Positions 25,201 through 40,200 of a stretch of DNA of 64,000 nucleotides are shown one piece after another. Source of the stretch: Chrysopilus asiliformis. Taxonomy: Eukaryota; Arthropoda; Insecta; Diptera; Rhagionidae. The DNA lies in assembly GCA_964034945.1 (NCBI GenBank), contig OZ035960.1:85064148-85128147 (forward strand), read 5' to 3'. How positions within the stretch are numbered: the stretch's first letter is position 1; the number at the start of each line of letters is the position of its first letter. A model generated the notes under the pieces. That model did not search any database and was not told the origin of the DNA. It worked only from the letters and a program-made list of their open reading frames with translations. The translations under genes were made by a program, and so were the position numbers.

Positions 25201-28200
25201 CTTTTTTGTAACATTTTTTTTAGAAAGATATGGCATATGATCTGTAACTTGTCAGAATCATTTAAATTAAAAATGATTGAATGAAGGAAAAAATATGCAA
25301 AAGATATATGAGAAAGCAATAAATCAAGATTTTCGCGATATTTATAATATATATGCAAGCGATCCCGTTATATTTCAAGCTGGAAAATTCAATTCTCTCA
25401 TTTGAAATTTTATTGTCTTAAGAATTGTGATTTAATTTGCAAACATTTTTTTTCGGAAAATTTTGGTCTGATCACTGTTATTTGATTACGCTAACACAAC
25501 ATAACGAAAAACATAACAAAAGCTATAATTACCAATCTGGCAATTATTGAAAACCCGTATGGTGATATTCGTATCAAAATTCGAACAATTGTATCAAAAT
25601 TCCACTTTGAAATCAAACTTTCCAATAAGATTTTTTAAAATTTATTCCAATCGGATTTTGATGTATGGGAGTTTTATGTAAAATCATATCTTACATAACT
25701 TTTGTTCTTGCACTTCTTTGATAAAGTGCACCGTTTTTGAGATATTCGCAAAAAACGTTTTCGTTCGTATGGACCTTTTTTGCCCATTAACGAACTTAGC
25801 CTCGCATTTTACGAAAAAAGAATCTGCGTAAAATTTCAAGTCTCTAGCTCAACCCGTGCGCCCGCAATCCGCGTCACAGAGGAACGGACGGACAGACGGA
25901 CGGACATGCAAAATTCAATATTTTTATCATTCTAAACTAGGGGCTGCAATACCGGTAACCGGTTTACCGGTTTACCGGTTTTACCGGCCAATTTTACTAC
26001 CGAAATTACCGGTAAATTTTTTTAAAAAATACCGGTAATTTCGGTATTTTTTTTGTGTTAGTTTGGCGGGCTTAGCGGTCCAATTTTAAGAAATAAAAGC
26101 AACAGTTGTGTTTTAATTTTCCAGCCTGACGTTTCGAGCCTTGTTTTGGTTCATCTTCAAAGGCGTTAAACGATCATTTAAATGCAATATGTTATAACTG
26201 TTATATTTAGCCGTAAAAACTTTGTGGAAATGTTACATTAAAAATGAGCCAAAACAAGGCTCGAAACGTCAGACTGAAAATTAAAACACAACTTCTGGTA
26301 ATTTTTTTTCTAAATGAAGACCTCGGTACAAAAAGCGGTCATCCCCACTTTTTCAAATTTTTCAGGAGAGACAAAAAAGATATTAGCGTGAAGTTTTTGC
26401 TCTGGGACAAAGTTAAAAAATTACAATTTAAATCAAACATGCATTCTTACATCGTTTTAATTTGAGATAAATCTATATTTTTTTTTTCGAAAAAGTTATA
26501 GACATTTTAAATTTTGGAGATAGCTGTTTCTGGCACCCAAGAGGATATTAGCGGTTTTCAAAATGCATTATTGGCTACAAAATACAGTCCAAAATATGTT
26601 CAATAGCGTTTAAAAATAAACAAAAAAAAAATATTCAATTTCACAAAACAAAACTCTCAGAAAAAATTAAAGATTTTTTGAAAAAAAAATTCTGCGTCAA
26701 ATTATATGAAACACTGAGGGTATTCACAATCCTCTTCGGTATTCGGTATTCGGTATTTTCGGTAATATTAAAAGACTGAAAATATTCTGCTGTGAACATC
26801 CCACAGCACAGATTTGAGAACAGCGCTTTTATTTGATACGTGACCAAATCATGAACTGCGAATTTGATTGTAAAATATATCACATACCTTTAATTCCATG
26901 TTTGATGTATTCCTTTGAATTTCTATTGTGGAAACGGCTATCAAAATTGAAAAAAATTGCAGTCCGATGAGATAACCAGCGAGAAATTTTGACAACTAAA
27001 AACATTACTAGCGCTACACGCGGTTGATTCTTGATACCGAATAACCGGGCCGGAAAACACGACTCAAGGCATGTATACAATTACCGAATCCGGTAATTCA
27101 TTTTTACATGAACCAAATTACCGTCTCGGTAAAAATCTGTTAAATTTGACTGAATTACCGAGCGGTAAATTTACCCGCATTTTAAAAGAGGACTGTGAAT
27201 TCCCTCAATGCTTTCAGTCGTCTCCTTTTCTTTAATAACTTTTTACACAGTCCTCCAACGAGTCCGGAGTTTGCAGCCAAATATGCGCATTCTTTTATTC
27301 TTGCGCCAACTGCAATAACTCATTTTCGTCAAAAAGTGGAGGTGACCGCTTTTTGCACCGAGGTCTTCAAATGTTTTAATGAAATAACTTATGATAATGG
27401 GCTTTTCTGATAATTCAAAAATGTCAAAATCGTAAACTTTTTTGTAAAAACCTTAATTATCGAAAAAGCCCAATATTTACAAGCTTTCCGAATGTAAGAG
27501 CAAACTGAAGTATACTTCTAGTCCATGTACATAAGTAAATGATAAAATATGTAATATGCAATATACATATCGTCGGCTAAAAGTGAAATTGTGCTAAGTC
27601 CATTATACCAAATTTGACAGAAGAGCAATAAAAAACCTTGTTAAATCATTTTAATTTTCATTTAAAGAAAACAGAGTCTCATTTAAAGAAAACTGAGCCC
27701 AATTTTTCTCATTTAAAGAAAACTCACTGTTATTGAAAGAGAATTAAAACGATTTAACAAGGTTTTCATTGCTCTTCTGGAAAATTATACCAAATGGACT
27801 TAGCACAATTTCACTTTTAGCCGACGATATTACATTAGAGAAAAAAAAAATCAACACAAAACAGAAAAGAAAAAACAACCATATTTGGTATTTGTAGCCG
27901 TAATTAATGTATTTTGGTTTTATTATTGAATTGTTATAATTATGTGTTCTTGTTTTCTTGATTTTATGTTTTACACTATAAATATTATAAAATTATTGTT
28001 ACTTATTTCTTCGTACGTTTTTTTTTCCTCTCACTGTCACTAATATGCTATACATCATTTGTTTTATCTAAATAGCGATTTACCGGTAAATACCGGTAAA
28101 CCGGTTTTTACTAAAAATATTTACCGTTTACCGGTAAATCCGAAACTCGGTAATTTTGCAGGCCCTATTCTAAACACACTGGTGTAATTCATTTTTGTGT

Positions 28201-31200
28201 GTGATGACGGGATCTTGGCGTTACAAACGGTAAGGCAAAGTCAATATACCCTTTGGTTTCACCATACGGGTATAAAAAAAAACCAATTGCTGATGTATTC
28301 ACACATAGGGCTCCTCAGGATTTACTGTCGTTATCAAATTTCAATTTCTTTGTGGAATATTTTTTGTAGTGTGAAAAAAACACTAAAGCAACATCACTAA
28401 TTTAAGAGGGTTTTCAATAATAGAGCGACGTCTGACGCACTCGATGAATGTTGGCCAGAATATAGATGCGATTGGCAGACTTGCGTTCGACTATATCTGG
28501 CAAATTGCTATACACCTGCATATGGCGAGAGTGTAGTGGTACTATTAAAAATACTAATTTAATTTTGTAAACAGCCAACAAAACAAATTTATGGTGGGTT
28601 TCCCGAAATTTTCAGCCACCACTAAATGAAGTAAGCGGGATGATTTCAGGAAAAAAAAGAGACTGCTAACTTGATTTAGTGGTAGCTGAAAGTGTCGTCG
28701 ATATTTTTCATACCGCAGATTTTCTCTTTTTTAGTTTTGCAAACTTTTTCAATCAAATTCTATATAGAATTAATTGTTCTGTTACAGCCATTCTACCTCA
28801 TCGCCAACCCCAAGTCTTGCTCATAATTTTGTGGATTATGTGGATTATGACCAAACCCTATTTCTGGTATTGTTGTTTTAGGCAAGACGCTGTAAACCAA
28901 CAACATGTCCTCAGATCACATACCAGATCGCACTCCAGATCCAGAGTTGGGACTTTAGTACATATGTACTAGATCTAGTACCTTTTTGACTCATTTAGTA
29001 CCCTAGTACACAGTTAGAAATTTTTAACACATTTTTGTGTTCCATGGTGTCCACACCTAAAAAAGTGTTACTTTAGCACTAGATTCCAGTGTTGAATCAT
29101 TGAGACTTTTAAGGGCCCAGTTATAGCGATCAGTAAACTTCTGTCAGTGAAATTTTTTAATTCCGATTTCTTTACTAATACACCCAATTCTAATATTTTT
29201 TTAGTTCAAAACGTGTTTATATACGTCTAATTACCATTTCCATTAAATGAAATTGTTATTACATGAGTAATTTTTCCAAAAAACACGATTTAATTTTTTA
29301 TCTGATACGAAAAAAATTTTCTGATACGAAATTTACCATATTAAATTTGCCATATTTTTCTTTCTGTATAGTAACATTATTTTTAAGAAAATAAAACTTA
29401 GTACTACATCATTTCCAATTACCTTCAGATCTATAAAGAATTTCATTTTAAGACATTCAAATCCCAATTTGTTTGAAACTTGAAAGTGTTAAAGTCAGTT
29501 AACTGCCAACAAGGTGTAACCCTAACATTTCAATGTGTTATTATTTTTTTACACATTTCAAAGGTGCTAGAGTGATATTTATAAGTGTTAAAAATTAAAA
29601 CTTTTTCTTTGAGACTAGAAGAAATTTGTACCAGAGCCCATGAATCTGGTACCTTTTCATGGTTGATATAAAAAATGATTTTATCTGAATTTATAGCTCC
29701 CTTTAAAAAGCCATCACTTTCCTATGTTATTAGAAAAAAAGTACTTTTTTAAATGATCCCGCCACAACTCTTTAATTAAAGACTACTGAATTCGTCTTAT
29801 TAAGGGAGATATGAAAATCAATCTTAGGTCATGGAAATATGATTTATATTAGCAATAGCTCAAAATACTTCTCGAATTTTAAGCTTTTAGATGGAATTTA
29901 TACAAAAATTTAAAATTGAAATAAAAGCGAAAATTTGAAACAAATACATCTAGACAATTTTTATCGGTTTTTTGGAGTTTTTCTAGAGTATTTTTTGACC
30001 GAGAACGGTCATTTACAGCGCAAAAGTCAATCCATATGGGTTAAGGATTTTTTTTTCTTAAATAACTAGATTTAGATTTTTCTTGACAGCTATGTAATAA
30101 GCATAAAAAAACGATTTTGGTTGCACGATAGTAAAAAAAAATCTAGTACCACATTATCTCAATCTAGTACCCTTTTTGGGCAAAAATAGTATCTTTTACA
30201 CATCCTCAAGTCCCAACCCTGTCCAGATCGGTATACAATCTCACACATACATACTTTATCGAAAAATCATATTTTAAAATATCACTTGTGAATAATAATA
30301 TTTTTTGAAATATGTTGGGAACCGTTAGGGATACAAAAAAAAACAGTGAAGCATAAAATGTGAAAAAAATTATATCCTTTAAATTTTGTTACATTCATTT
30401 TTTCCCAAAAAGTTTCGAAAAAAATTCAATAAACCATTTTTTTCAAAAAAGAAATTGTATGATAGGTACCCGTTATATCTACCGTTACTTTTTTAAAAAA
30501 CCACGACATTTGCAAAATAGATTTAAAAAAAATTTCAAGTCGATAGTTCAACGAGTTCTCGAGTTATTTAAGATACGTACGGACAGACAGACAGACAGAT
30601 ACACGGACATCCTCAAAGTTTTGCATGAAACGGATTTCGTACTGATCAGAAATTTTCTATCTACACTCTCGAAAAAACCGGGGACGAATTAACTCCGCCT
30701 CAAAACATAGCTAAAAGTAAGCACTTCGCAGTGTTATTCAGAAAAAATGTAACACCGTAGCGCGGAGTTATTTTCACATTTTTATTTTACGGAGCTAAAT
30801 ATTCATTTTAACACCGTTTTCACCTCAATCCTTTTGGGCGTTATTTTCATTGTAAAGGGTGTTCACGTTTAGACGAGGCTTACCAATTGGCTTCAACAGC
30901 CTATTGGGAAGGCAAATTTACGATTCGAGAGGTCCCATGTTCGAGCCCCGGCAGAGACATGCAAGAAAAGTTTTTAACAGTCAATATTAACTTTGAAAAC
31001 GTGAGAAAAAATCAAAACATGTCAAATGCTTACAAAAAACTAGCTTTGAAATGAAATTTATTTATTTTTTTAACTCTAATAAGTTCTTCTAACACCGATA
31101 AATGGGCAAAAATTAACACCCATAGGGAATTGTTGTGAACTTCGTAGCCCGGAGTTCGATTTTCTCCGATGGGTGATGGACTCCCTCAAACTCCGTTTCA

Positions 31201-34200
31201 GTGCGTGATTGACTCCGTTTTTTCGACAGTGTACCACCGTTCTAGAGTCATGAATGCAATACTTTCCCTCTAAAGAAACAGGAAGTAAAAATTGATTTAG
31301 TCTAGATAGGGCATACATTTATTTAGTCCAGATTTCTATTGCATCTGAGAATTTCTATTGCGGCATTATCGGTTTACAATATTTTCGGGAGTGCAAAATT
31401 CCGGAAAATCTCTTTCTTTATGTCTGTCAGTCTTTCAGTCTGTTATTCTGTTAGCCTGTGTACAAGATATCTCAAAAACTAATAAGCTAGAGCCTTGAAA
31501 TTTTATACAGAGATGTTTCGTCCTGGAATAGGACAATCCTATCAACTTTTTTCGGAAATCCGTTAACCGGAAGAAACCAAAATGATGGCTTTTTAAAAAT
31601 CGCAATTTCGTTTTTTGCTATTTACTAAGAAATCATGAATTTTCAGTATTCTTATGCAGTATTATTTTGGAGGCAGTAAAATTTCTTACATTTTTGTCTT
31701 TTACTAGAGCTTGATATCTCAAACCGGTATTGAGATATATCGTTTTTTCAAAAAAAATTTCGAAAACTGATTTTGATTTTGAATTTTTGCGATTTTCTCG
31801 AAAAATGCCTTACTGTATGAAATGAATTGAGGAGATAATAATTATCACAATTTTGTCTGTTACTATTATTTGCTATCCTTACCGTTATTGAGATATTTTC
31901 ATTAAAATTTAAAAAATAGATTTTTGCGGGTTGTTTGAAAACTAATTGTTTTTCGAAAAAAAACAGGTAAAAAAAATAAAAATATCAAAATTTTCTACTT
32001 TTGTGACTGTTAAGGTAGAAATACACGACGAGAGACTTTGGTCTCTGATCTCCAGGGTACAAAAGGCAAAAATCTCCAAAGTGTATACACTATCACAGAC
32101 ACTTAAGTCTGGAGATCAAAAAATAGATCTCCGGAGACGTTTACTAAAAAGTCTTTAAAAGCAAAGTCTCTGGAGTGCATACACAACGCAGGTATCTCAT
32201 CTCCAAGCATAACAACAATATCACTAACCTAAAATATAAAATAAGTAAAAACACTTTTTTCCTTTATAAAAACTGACCTTTAATCTCAAAAAAAACCAAA
32301 CAAATTCTCGTTCCCACAAAACAATTTCCTGAAATGTCAAAATTCGTCTCCGGAGACCAAGAGATAGATATCAAAACGTTTTGAAGACCGGAGACGCATT
32401 AAAGAGACTCTCTCATTAGTAGCTACACGGCAAGAAACTTAAGTCTCCCAGAGACCCTAGAGACTTGATACTTGGAGACAAATTTCCGGTCTCCGAAGTG
32501 TGCGATGCGTTCGGCATCGATTCGTAACCCACTTCATGTGTTTCCGAAGTTCGTTCGGTTTTACCGTTCACTCTGGAACTGAAATGCTTGAAAACGATTT
32601 ATTTTCAGTCGCAGTTAAAGTGCAATTGGGGAAAGATGTTCATCAAGTTTAATATGCTTCAGTTCTTCAATTATAGGTTTCATGAGTTCATCAATTTTTG
32701 GTGAATTCATCAAAATAATGAATCAGGCAGCCAATTCGGCTAGCCATGAGTTTACCAATGAGCAGTCATCAATACATCATCAGTACGGCGCGCCATTATA
32801 CTCATGAGTAAAAATGAGTATATAATGACGAGTCATGATGACAATATTTCCCAGGTCTAGAACAAAAATCATCATGACTTTCACCTGTTCGCGATTATGA
32901 GCTAATCGATGAGCCGCCTCGTCGACATTACATGATCAGTCATGGACGGCTCATGATGAGTCAAACTCAAAGCGTTTAAATCCATTTACTGTGAAATTTT
33001 TTTACACAAATAATTCTGTATATAAGCACACCACCTTATGTTCACTCAACACAACTGAAACACAACTGAATAGTGTGCGTTTTTCCTTTGATAGTGTAGA
33101 GTACTGATGAGCCAAAGTTGCTAGGGTCGTCCACCTCAGTAACTTTCCAGTAGGAAAAGAAGCGTTTCAGAAGCACTTATTCAAAGCTTTTTAGAAGCTC
33201 GAAGTACTTCCTTCTCCATACCCTATTCATGTATTTTTTGACATTGGATGTCATTGCAGATAAGCGCTTCCCTCAAACTTCATTTCAAGCGCTTCTGATG
33301 CGCTTGGGTTGCAGCATGTCGGAAGCTTATAGGGCGGTTTTGGCATTCTCTTTCATTGGAAATTTCCAATCAAAATCTGCTGTACTTGTGAGAAAAATGT
33401 TAGGTTATATGTCGCATTCCACCTTCCCTTGAACCTAAAAATACAAGATGATATAGAACATTTGTTATTCTAACACTTCATTTGTCTGTCAGGTTACCTA
33501 ACTAATTTTAACAAAGATTTAAAAAAAAACTTTAAAACTTTATACCACTTCGGCCACTTCGGAGATTTTAAGATACGTGAAATTCTGTTGGAAAATTGGA
33601 TGCTTCCCAGTAGCTCCTTTCGGAAGCGAGTAAAAAGCGCTTCTTTCATGCTTCCTCAAGAAGCGCTTATATTTTCCCTATTGGGTTATAGCTGGAGTTT
33701 AATATCGGTATTGGCTGGGTGCGAACTACATGGTGGGGGAAACAAAATCGATCGCAGCGCACGAAGTGCTAAAATTGACAACTTCGGGCGAGAAATTGTC
33801 ACTGTCAGTGAAACTTGGTAAAATCTGGTTGTTCGCATATTTTTAAAAGGAAAAGTAAAATGGGTTACGGAACGTGTTGTGTAGTGAATTGTAAGAACAA
33901 TGGACTGAACAAGAACTACAAATTCTACAAATTTCCAAGAGCGAGTTGGAAATTAGATCAACGAAACAAATGGATAGATGCTCTAAACAGGAAAAAGTAA
34001 GCCAACCTATGAAATGAAATTTTCACATTCTGGGAAGTAACACGGCGAATAATTCGAGCTTTAATTGTGGTGATGTTAGGATTATTTTGTCGCACTTCTT
34101 CCACTTCTCGTACATGTTCAGCCAGAACCAAATTTTTTCCTTCATTGGAGTCTGAGGTTGAAAGGCGATGTCGTGTGTGAAAGCTTGAAAGCCGGTTCTG

Positions 34201-37200
34201 ATAACTAATAAACTCATATTTACTAAAAATCTAAAAAAAACGTTTAATAATTATCAACACCAGACTTGTAAAAGCTTTTACAATTTGTTGAATTTTATTC
34301 ACTTGCGATTTACATACCGATTTCTTCTCACTTCTTGTTTCGAAATTATTTATTTATTTGATTCTCGTTCGGTCATTCAAATGTCAAAAATTACGCCCTA
34401 GTTGCAACCGCTAGATGGCGCTGCCATCACGCTCCCAGCCAATACGGTATCGATGTACTGTTTTTCAGCACATTTTTTTTAAATAAAAGCTTTTCTTTTA
34501 TTTTGGATCATTTCTTATGTATGTTATATTGTGGTAATATTAAAGCTGAAAACTCTGAATAATAGTAAAATTTGTAATAGATGTGTCTGTACATGAATTT
34601 ACAAGACTGCCATTTGGATTGCGAAATTTCGTCCAAACATTTTTAAAGATTCATGAATAATATTACATGATTTTTGGATTGGTATTTGTTGATGTACAAT
34701 GCAAGTGTACAAGATCTTATATGAATCTTTTGTATAAAGCATCAAATTTTATTGTTAAAGATTGGATTCCGTCTTCTTAGTGCTTTTCAAAGAAAATCCA
34801 ATTCACTCAAACCAACCAAAAAAGTGTAGAACAAAGAAATATTCTGGACTCGAAGTGCACAGGCAATATGAAATTTTTAAAACTACTAAATGTGTAACGT
34901 GATCCATTGTAAAAATATATCAATAGACTAGTTTCAAAGATAAATCATTCAAGACAACAGCGATCATAAACCTCCTTCTGTTGAAATGCTAACCACAACA
35001 GAATACTGTAACAAATAAACAAATCTATGAGTTTCTTTCTGGATGGTGGAATTAGTATACTTTCTGTTCAAAAAAGTAACCAGAGAACAACATAAAATTT
35101 TATGCTTTCCTGGTACGAGTCAATAAATAAAAAAACAATAAAAGACACTTTCAGCAGCGGCGAAACAATACGAACAAAAGACACTGAAACCATTAAAGGA
35201 AGAAGCTTCCTTTATAAATGGAGAAAGCTGTTGTGCCAGTTAATATAATAGACGAAGCCATTTTATTTCTTGAACGATTGGGATGGTAAATCACAGAAAT
35301 CTATTCTGACACGCACCTTACTAGGATACCGAATACTACTTTACAACATATAAAGTGAAAAACTCATCCCAGGCCGGATTTATTCGATGGTATCCAATAT
35401 CGCCTCTTTTAGTCACAAATCACCTCTAACTGATGCCAAAGTTGCAGATCCCGTAAAATGTTACAATTGATGACACAAAAATAGCCCGGAACTATGTATA
35501 GCTTTGCTTATATTCAAGTATTCGAAAACAAGGATTCCGGTTCGAAACAAAGTTATAGTTGGATGCTACATAAAACACATTCGACAAATTGATTCGTCAA
35601 CCGATACTGATTACGGTTTTCATTGTTTTTGTACGAAAAAGCGACATCCATATACTAATGTAGTAGTATTTGTAAATGGCTTCCAGAATATTTTAAACAG
35701 GAAAAGTCGTAAAATACGAAGATACCATAGAAAAAGTCTACAATTGATCAGATTTAAAAATCAAAATAAGAACATTACAGAGTCTGTTAATGAGTAGCAA
35801 TTCGCTTAAGAAACATATTGCGACGGGAACAGTTACATTGTAGGGCAAAGATGGTATACATTGTCTATTGGGTTATTGATGAATAAATCCAATTTTGCTA
35901 AAATTTAGAATGGGTGGCTAATCGAAAATGTTTTATGAATTCCAGCAACTGGAACAAGTAACTGTTGGTGTACGTGGTCATATTTATCGATTTTCTTTCT
36001 CAGTCGGCGAACAGAAATACAGAGAGTAACTTTTTTGGGAAAATTTTGCTAGAAAAAGTCTACTAAGAAACTGATTTCAACATTAATAATTACAGAATTT
36101 TTCTTTACTTTCCTATGACCGAATTCGTAATCCCAATATTAAAAGTGCTCTGATAAACGGACACCTCCCATAATCCGATAGAAATCTTGGTCCCGTGAGT
36201 GTTCGCTTCAGTGTATATATGTATATGTATAAATATCTCCTCAATTGAGATTTCTAATAATTTTTCGTCCCCGCTGTGCATCTGCAGTTTTACATGGATT
36301 GCGACTCATGGACGAATTGTAACATTTGTTGCAACGTCTCTTTTTCAGCACAGCAGAGGTCATGGTGGGGGAGGGAGGGCGTGGTGGGTATTTTATTGGT
36401 CATAGCTTTTCCGGCTTACAACTAGTGATAAAAAAAATGGGTTTTTTCAACATTTTAGCAACAGATCTTAAAGGATAAAAGATCAAACCAAAAGAATCCA
36501 GATGCATTGCATATATGTAGTTATATTGAGGACACATTTTTCGAATATTCGATCATATCCTATTGATACATGAAAAAAAAATACCTGAAATCAATCGGAA
36601 ATTTCAACGTATAGGGGCTAATTGGTTAATGGTACAAGACGTAGCAGAGGACGGGGTAAGGAACGTAGCGATCTTTGGATTCACACATGGTCTAAAGCAG
36701 TGGTTTCCAAACTTTATTTTACCATGGCTCCCTTAAAAATATTTGATCATATGGCGCCTCTCTTCCATAGGGTAGCATCAGCAGCATAGTAGTTAATATG
36801 TAACTAAAAGTTACGTATTGTATTAGCTGCATGTGCACTTTTTTTTTGTCAATACTGGCTAATATTCGCGCCTCCCCTTAGACTAGTCCATGGCTCCCTA
36901 GGGAGGCGCGCCTCCCAGTTTGGAAAACGCTGGTCTAAAGCAAGCCTCTTGATACTAAGAAGCTGTGCCCGAAGTATGTTTTAAAATTGTTCGCAGGTTT
37001 TTAAGTTAACAGCGAACAAATAAACAAGTTGGCAGATATTCACCCCTATTCCCGTAACCGGCGGGACGTGTATACGCCACGCAAGTTTTATTTCGATCGA
37101 ATGAAATTTTCTTATTCTAGTAGACGTAGAGACGCAGTTTTATTCGGCCCCGCGCTGACTATTTTGACAGTTTTGCTGATTTGATACCCATGAAGTTTTA

Positions 37201-40200
37201 TTTGTTCAATTAAATGATTGTACTGCGTCTAGTTAGTTTTTCCTGACCTTCAAAACTTATATTTAGTTAAAATTCATTGAATGTATAAATAAAATTCACA
37301 TTTTTATTCAAACTTATTGCTCCCGCAACGATTTACTCGCGGGAAATAAATGTATGGAAAAGTCAAAACATTCGCGGGTGCGTTTAGTGTAATACCGAAA
37401 GTAAAACGTTTTCAGCACCATGGCACACGCCGGGACAATTGCGTTTAGCAGAATGCAAATTTTCTGCGGGAAAGGCCAAATCCCGCGGCGTACACGTTCC
37501 GCCGGTTACGGGAATAGGGCTGATTATTATAAACTAGAATTAGGACCCAGCTTCGCTATGCGGCAAGTGAAATTTACAAAAAAGAAAGGGAAAACATGGT
37601 TTTTATTTTATATTTTATAAAAATCATGTTTTCCCTTTCTTTTTTGCTAATTTCACTTGTCGCATAGCGAAGCTGGGTCCGAATTTATGCCGAACTTTAG
37701 GTTAATAGATAAAGCCTTGGCACTGAAATTCTCCGTCCCATACACCTCCACCATGGAAGCTACTTTTCAATGGGTCTATGTTGGACCCAGGCGTATAAAT
37801 ATCTATATCAAATATTAGGCAAATCGTTGTCACATGAAAGAGGGACAGGCAAAGATCCACCGATTTTTATATATTAGTTTGATATGATGTAGCGCAGGCA
37901 TCACTTATGTTAGCTTTGACATACAAATATTGTGACAAAATATGACCTCTAAACACAAAAGTGCTTTAAAATACGATTGAGGAGTTCCAGAGTCCTAAAA
38001 ATTACATTTTAGCGTGTATTTACGTGTATTTTTCGCTTGAAAAATAGCTCATTCATAGCAGTTCGAAATTTTCAGGACAAAAATTTGGGACGCCACTGCG
38101 CGACTTTCATGGTAGAGGGACTCAGTTTTAAATATGTTTTGGAAATATAACCTACCAACCTACCAGCAAAATATGAAAGTCAAAATAAGAAATCTTAGTT
38201 AGCGCGTATATATACGCTTGGTTAATAATGGCCAGGTAAAAACATATGTTTGTGATGCAAATGGGTTAAGGAGCGCAAGCTATATCAGATGTTTTTTAAT
38301 GATCCGATTAAGTGAGCTATATGGATCATTAAGAAAATGTATATGAGTTTATTGTGGTTTTAAATTGATTTTACGTTGTGTTAATAACCCGTATGCTGTG
38401 GCAATAACGTTTAAGTTCGCAAAACCCTATGTAATTACCAGCTATAATAGTAAGCTTCCGTTTTTTGCCGCTAGATTTTTTTTTGTTTTCGGATAATAGC
38501 CTTAATGTGCTGGATATAGTATTCAATATCCACACACATATGAAAGCAAAGGCGCAAGCTGACACAGGGACTACATTGACTTTTATTTCTGGTATACCAG
38601 CTGGTAAGCCTCTTAGTCGCAATCTATCAAATTTGTTTGGTGGGAAAATTCTGGTAAAACAGTTCAGTAGGCGAAATGTTAGTGAATAGGTAACAACAAA
38701 TTATGATTGCCAAAATATTGGCTTCAAAACGACTACAGAAGAACCCTCTGCCTTCTCACATCAACTCTCTTGTAATGGCTAAAATGTGCATTCCATTCAA
38801 AATTCCACTTCTCGTAAAATAATGGTAAGCTCCCATATATTTGTTTTCGAAAATTTAGTTTCCGCCATTTTAATTTGGTTGCCTGTCAAAATCTGGTATA
38901 CCAGCGCTGTCTACGAAAATGGTATACCAGCACTGTCTTACCAGAAGAACTGGTAAACCAGATTGGTCCACACTGGCTTTTTAGCAAACAGTTTTGCTTG
39001 CACACCAGAAATAAAAGTCAATGTAGTCCCTGTGTGAGTCACGCACCGAGGGAAATTTCTTAATGATCCCGATAAAACTTGGGTCACGAATTTGTATATG
39101 AGAGTTAATCCGGATCTCTGATTGGATCATTTAAAAAACAGCTATTATTTCGCAGTAAATATTTAAAAAAACAATTCTCATTCTCTACTACAATATATGG
39201 CGTCTCTTCCCTACTTATCCTAATGTAGTTTTTTTTGAGTTAAGAATTTTTCTTGAGTAGTCAATTACAAACGCCTTTACCGTGTAGAAAATTTTTGAAC
39301 CTAAAATTTGTTTACGAGCTTGACAATTCGTCCCATCATCTTGATAATTTGCGAAACGTCATTTAAGATTGTTTTCCCCTGACCAATCATATAAGTACCC
39401 TGATAGAGCCCTTTTACCATAAAAATGTAGTAAAAAAATATGTCAAATGGATTTCATAGCCGGGTTGTTTTGGGATGTGAATTGAGAAATTGAAATTTCA
39501 CAGAGTTTTTGCATCACATAAACATTTAAGTCGCTAATTGAGGCAATTTTTATAGGATGTAATACTGGATATGTAACGAGGGATATTTAGCTTAACTATA
39601 GCACAAATGTGTGTACAAAAACCTTTGGAATTGTATTTGATATTTAGCTAAATTAATTACAGCCCCAGCAATGGGGCGGAATCTTACCGCCTATACAGCC
39701 ATTATACGGATGTATGTAGCTTCAAGTATAGCTCATAAAATAAATGTTCCGTGTATTTTGAAAGTTAACTGTTACAAAAGCTAATCCTTGGTAATATTAA
39801 ATTTGAGAATATAACAAATCTTACAAATATACAAAATCAAAAACAAACAAGCTTATGGGCGATCAGTATAACTTGTAAATTGTTTTATATGTGTACGTGA
39901 TCCGTGTACTAATAATACGGATATATGTGTGATATAAAACTATTTTATAAGCACGAACATTAAATGCGATTTATTTTCAGCAATAAATTTTTGGTAATAT
40001 AATTCAACGAAACTATTGTATAAAGTCAACTTAATAAATTATGAGGATATCTCTATAAACATTAAGAGGCTTAAAGTACAGGCAAGTGATTGACATTAGC
40101 ATATAAATACATATACAAGACCTCATATATCTTTATATATCCCAGGCGGTTAAAATAACAAATTTGATTTTTAATAGTCATTTAAGGGAACGAAACCTTT

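Larger units (their letters stand above)
25938..28167. mobile_element. hAT-like non-autonomous element, 2.23 kb, nested
   Basis: Ends TAGGGGCTGCAATACCGG... and ...TTTTGCAGGCCCTA form an imperfect terminal inverted repeat. Both subterminal zones are packed with ACCGGTAAA-type repeats. The 8-bp duplication TTCTAAAC and an empty-site paralogue at 49441-49525 fix the boundaries. No transposase is present. Inside are a hairpin (26101-26297), a GAAGACC-TIR element (26316-27368) with another TIR element within it (26713-27206), and a hairpin MITE (27570-27829). Confidence 0.88.
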
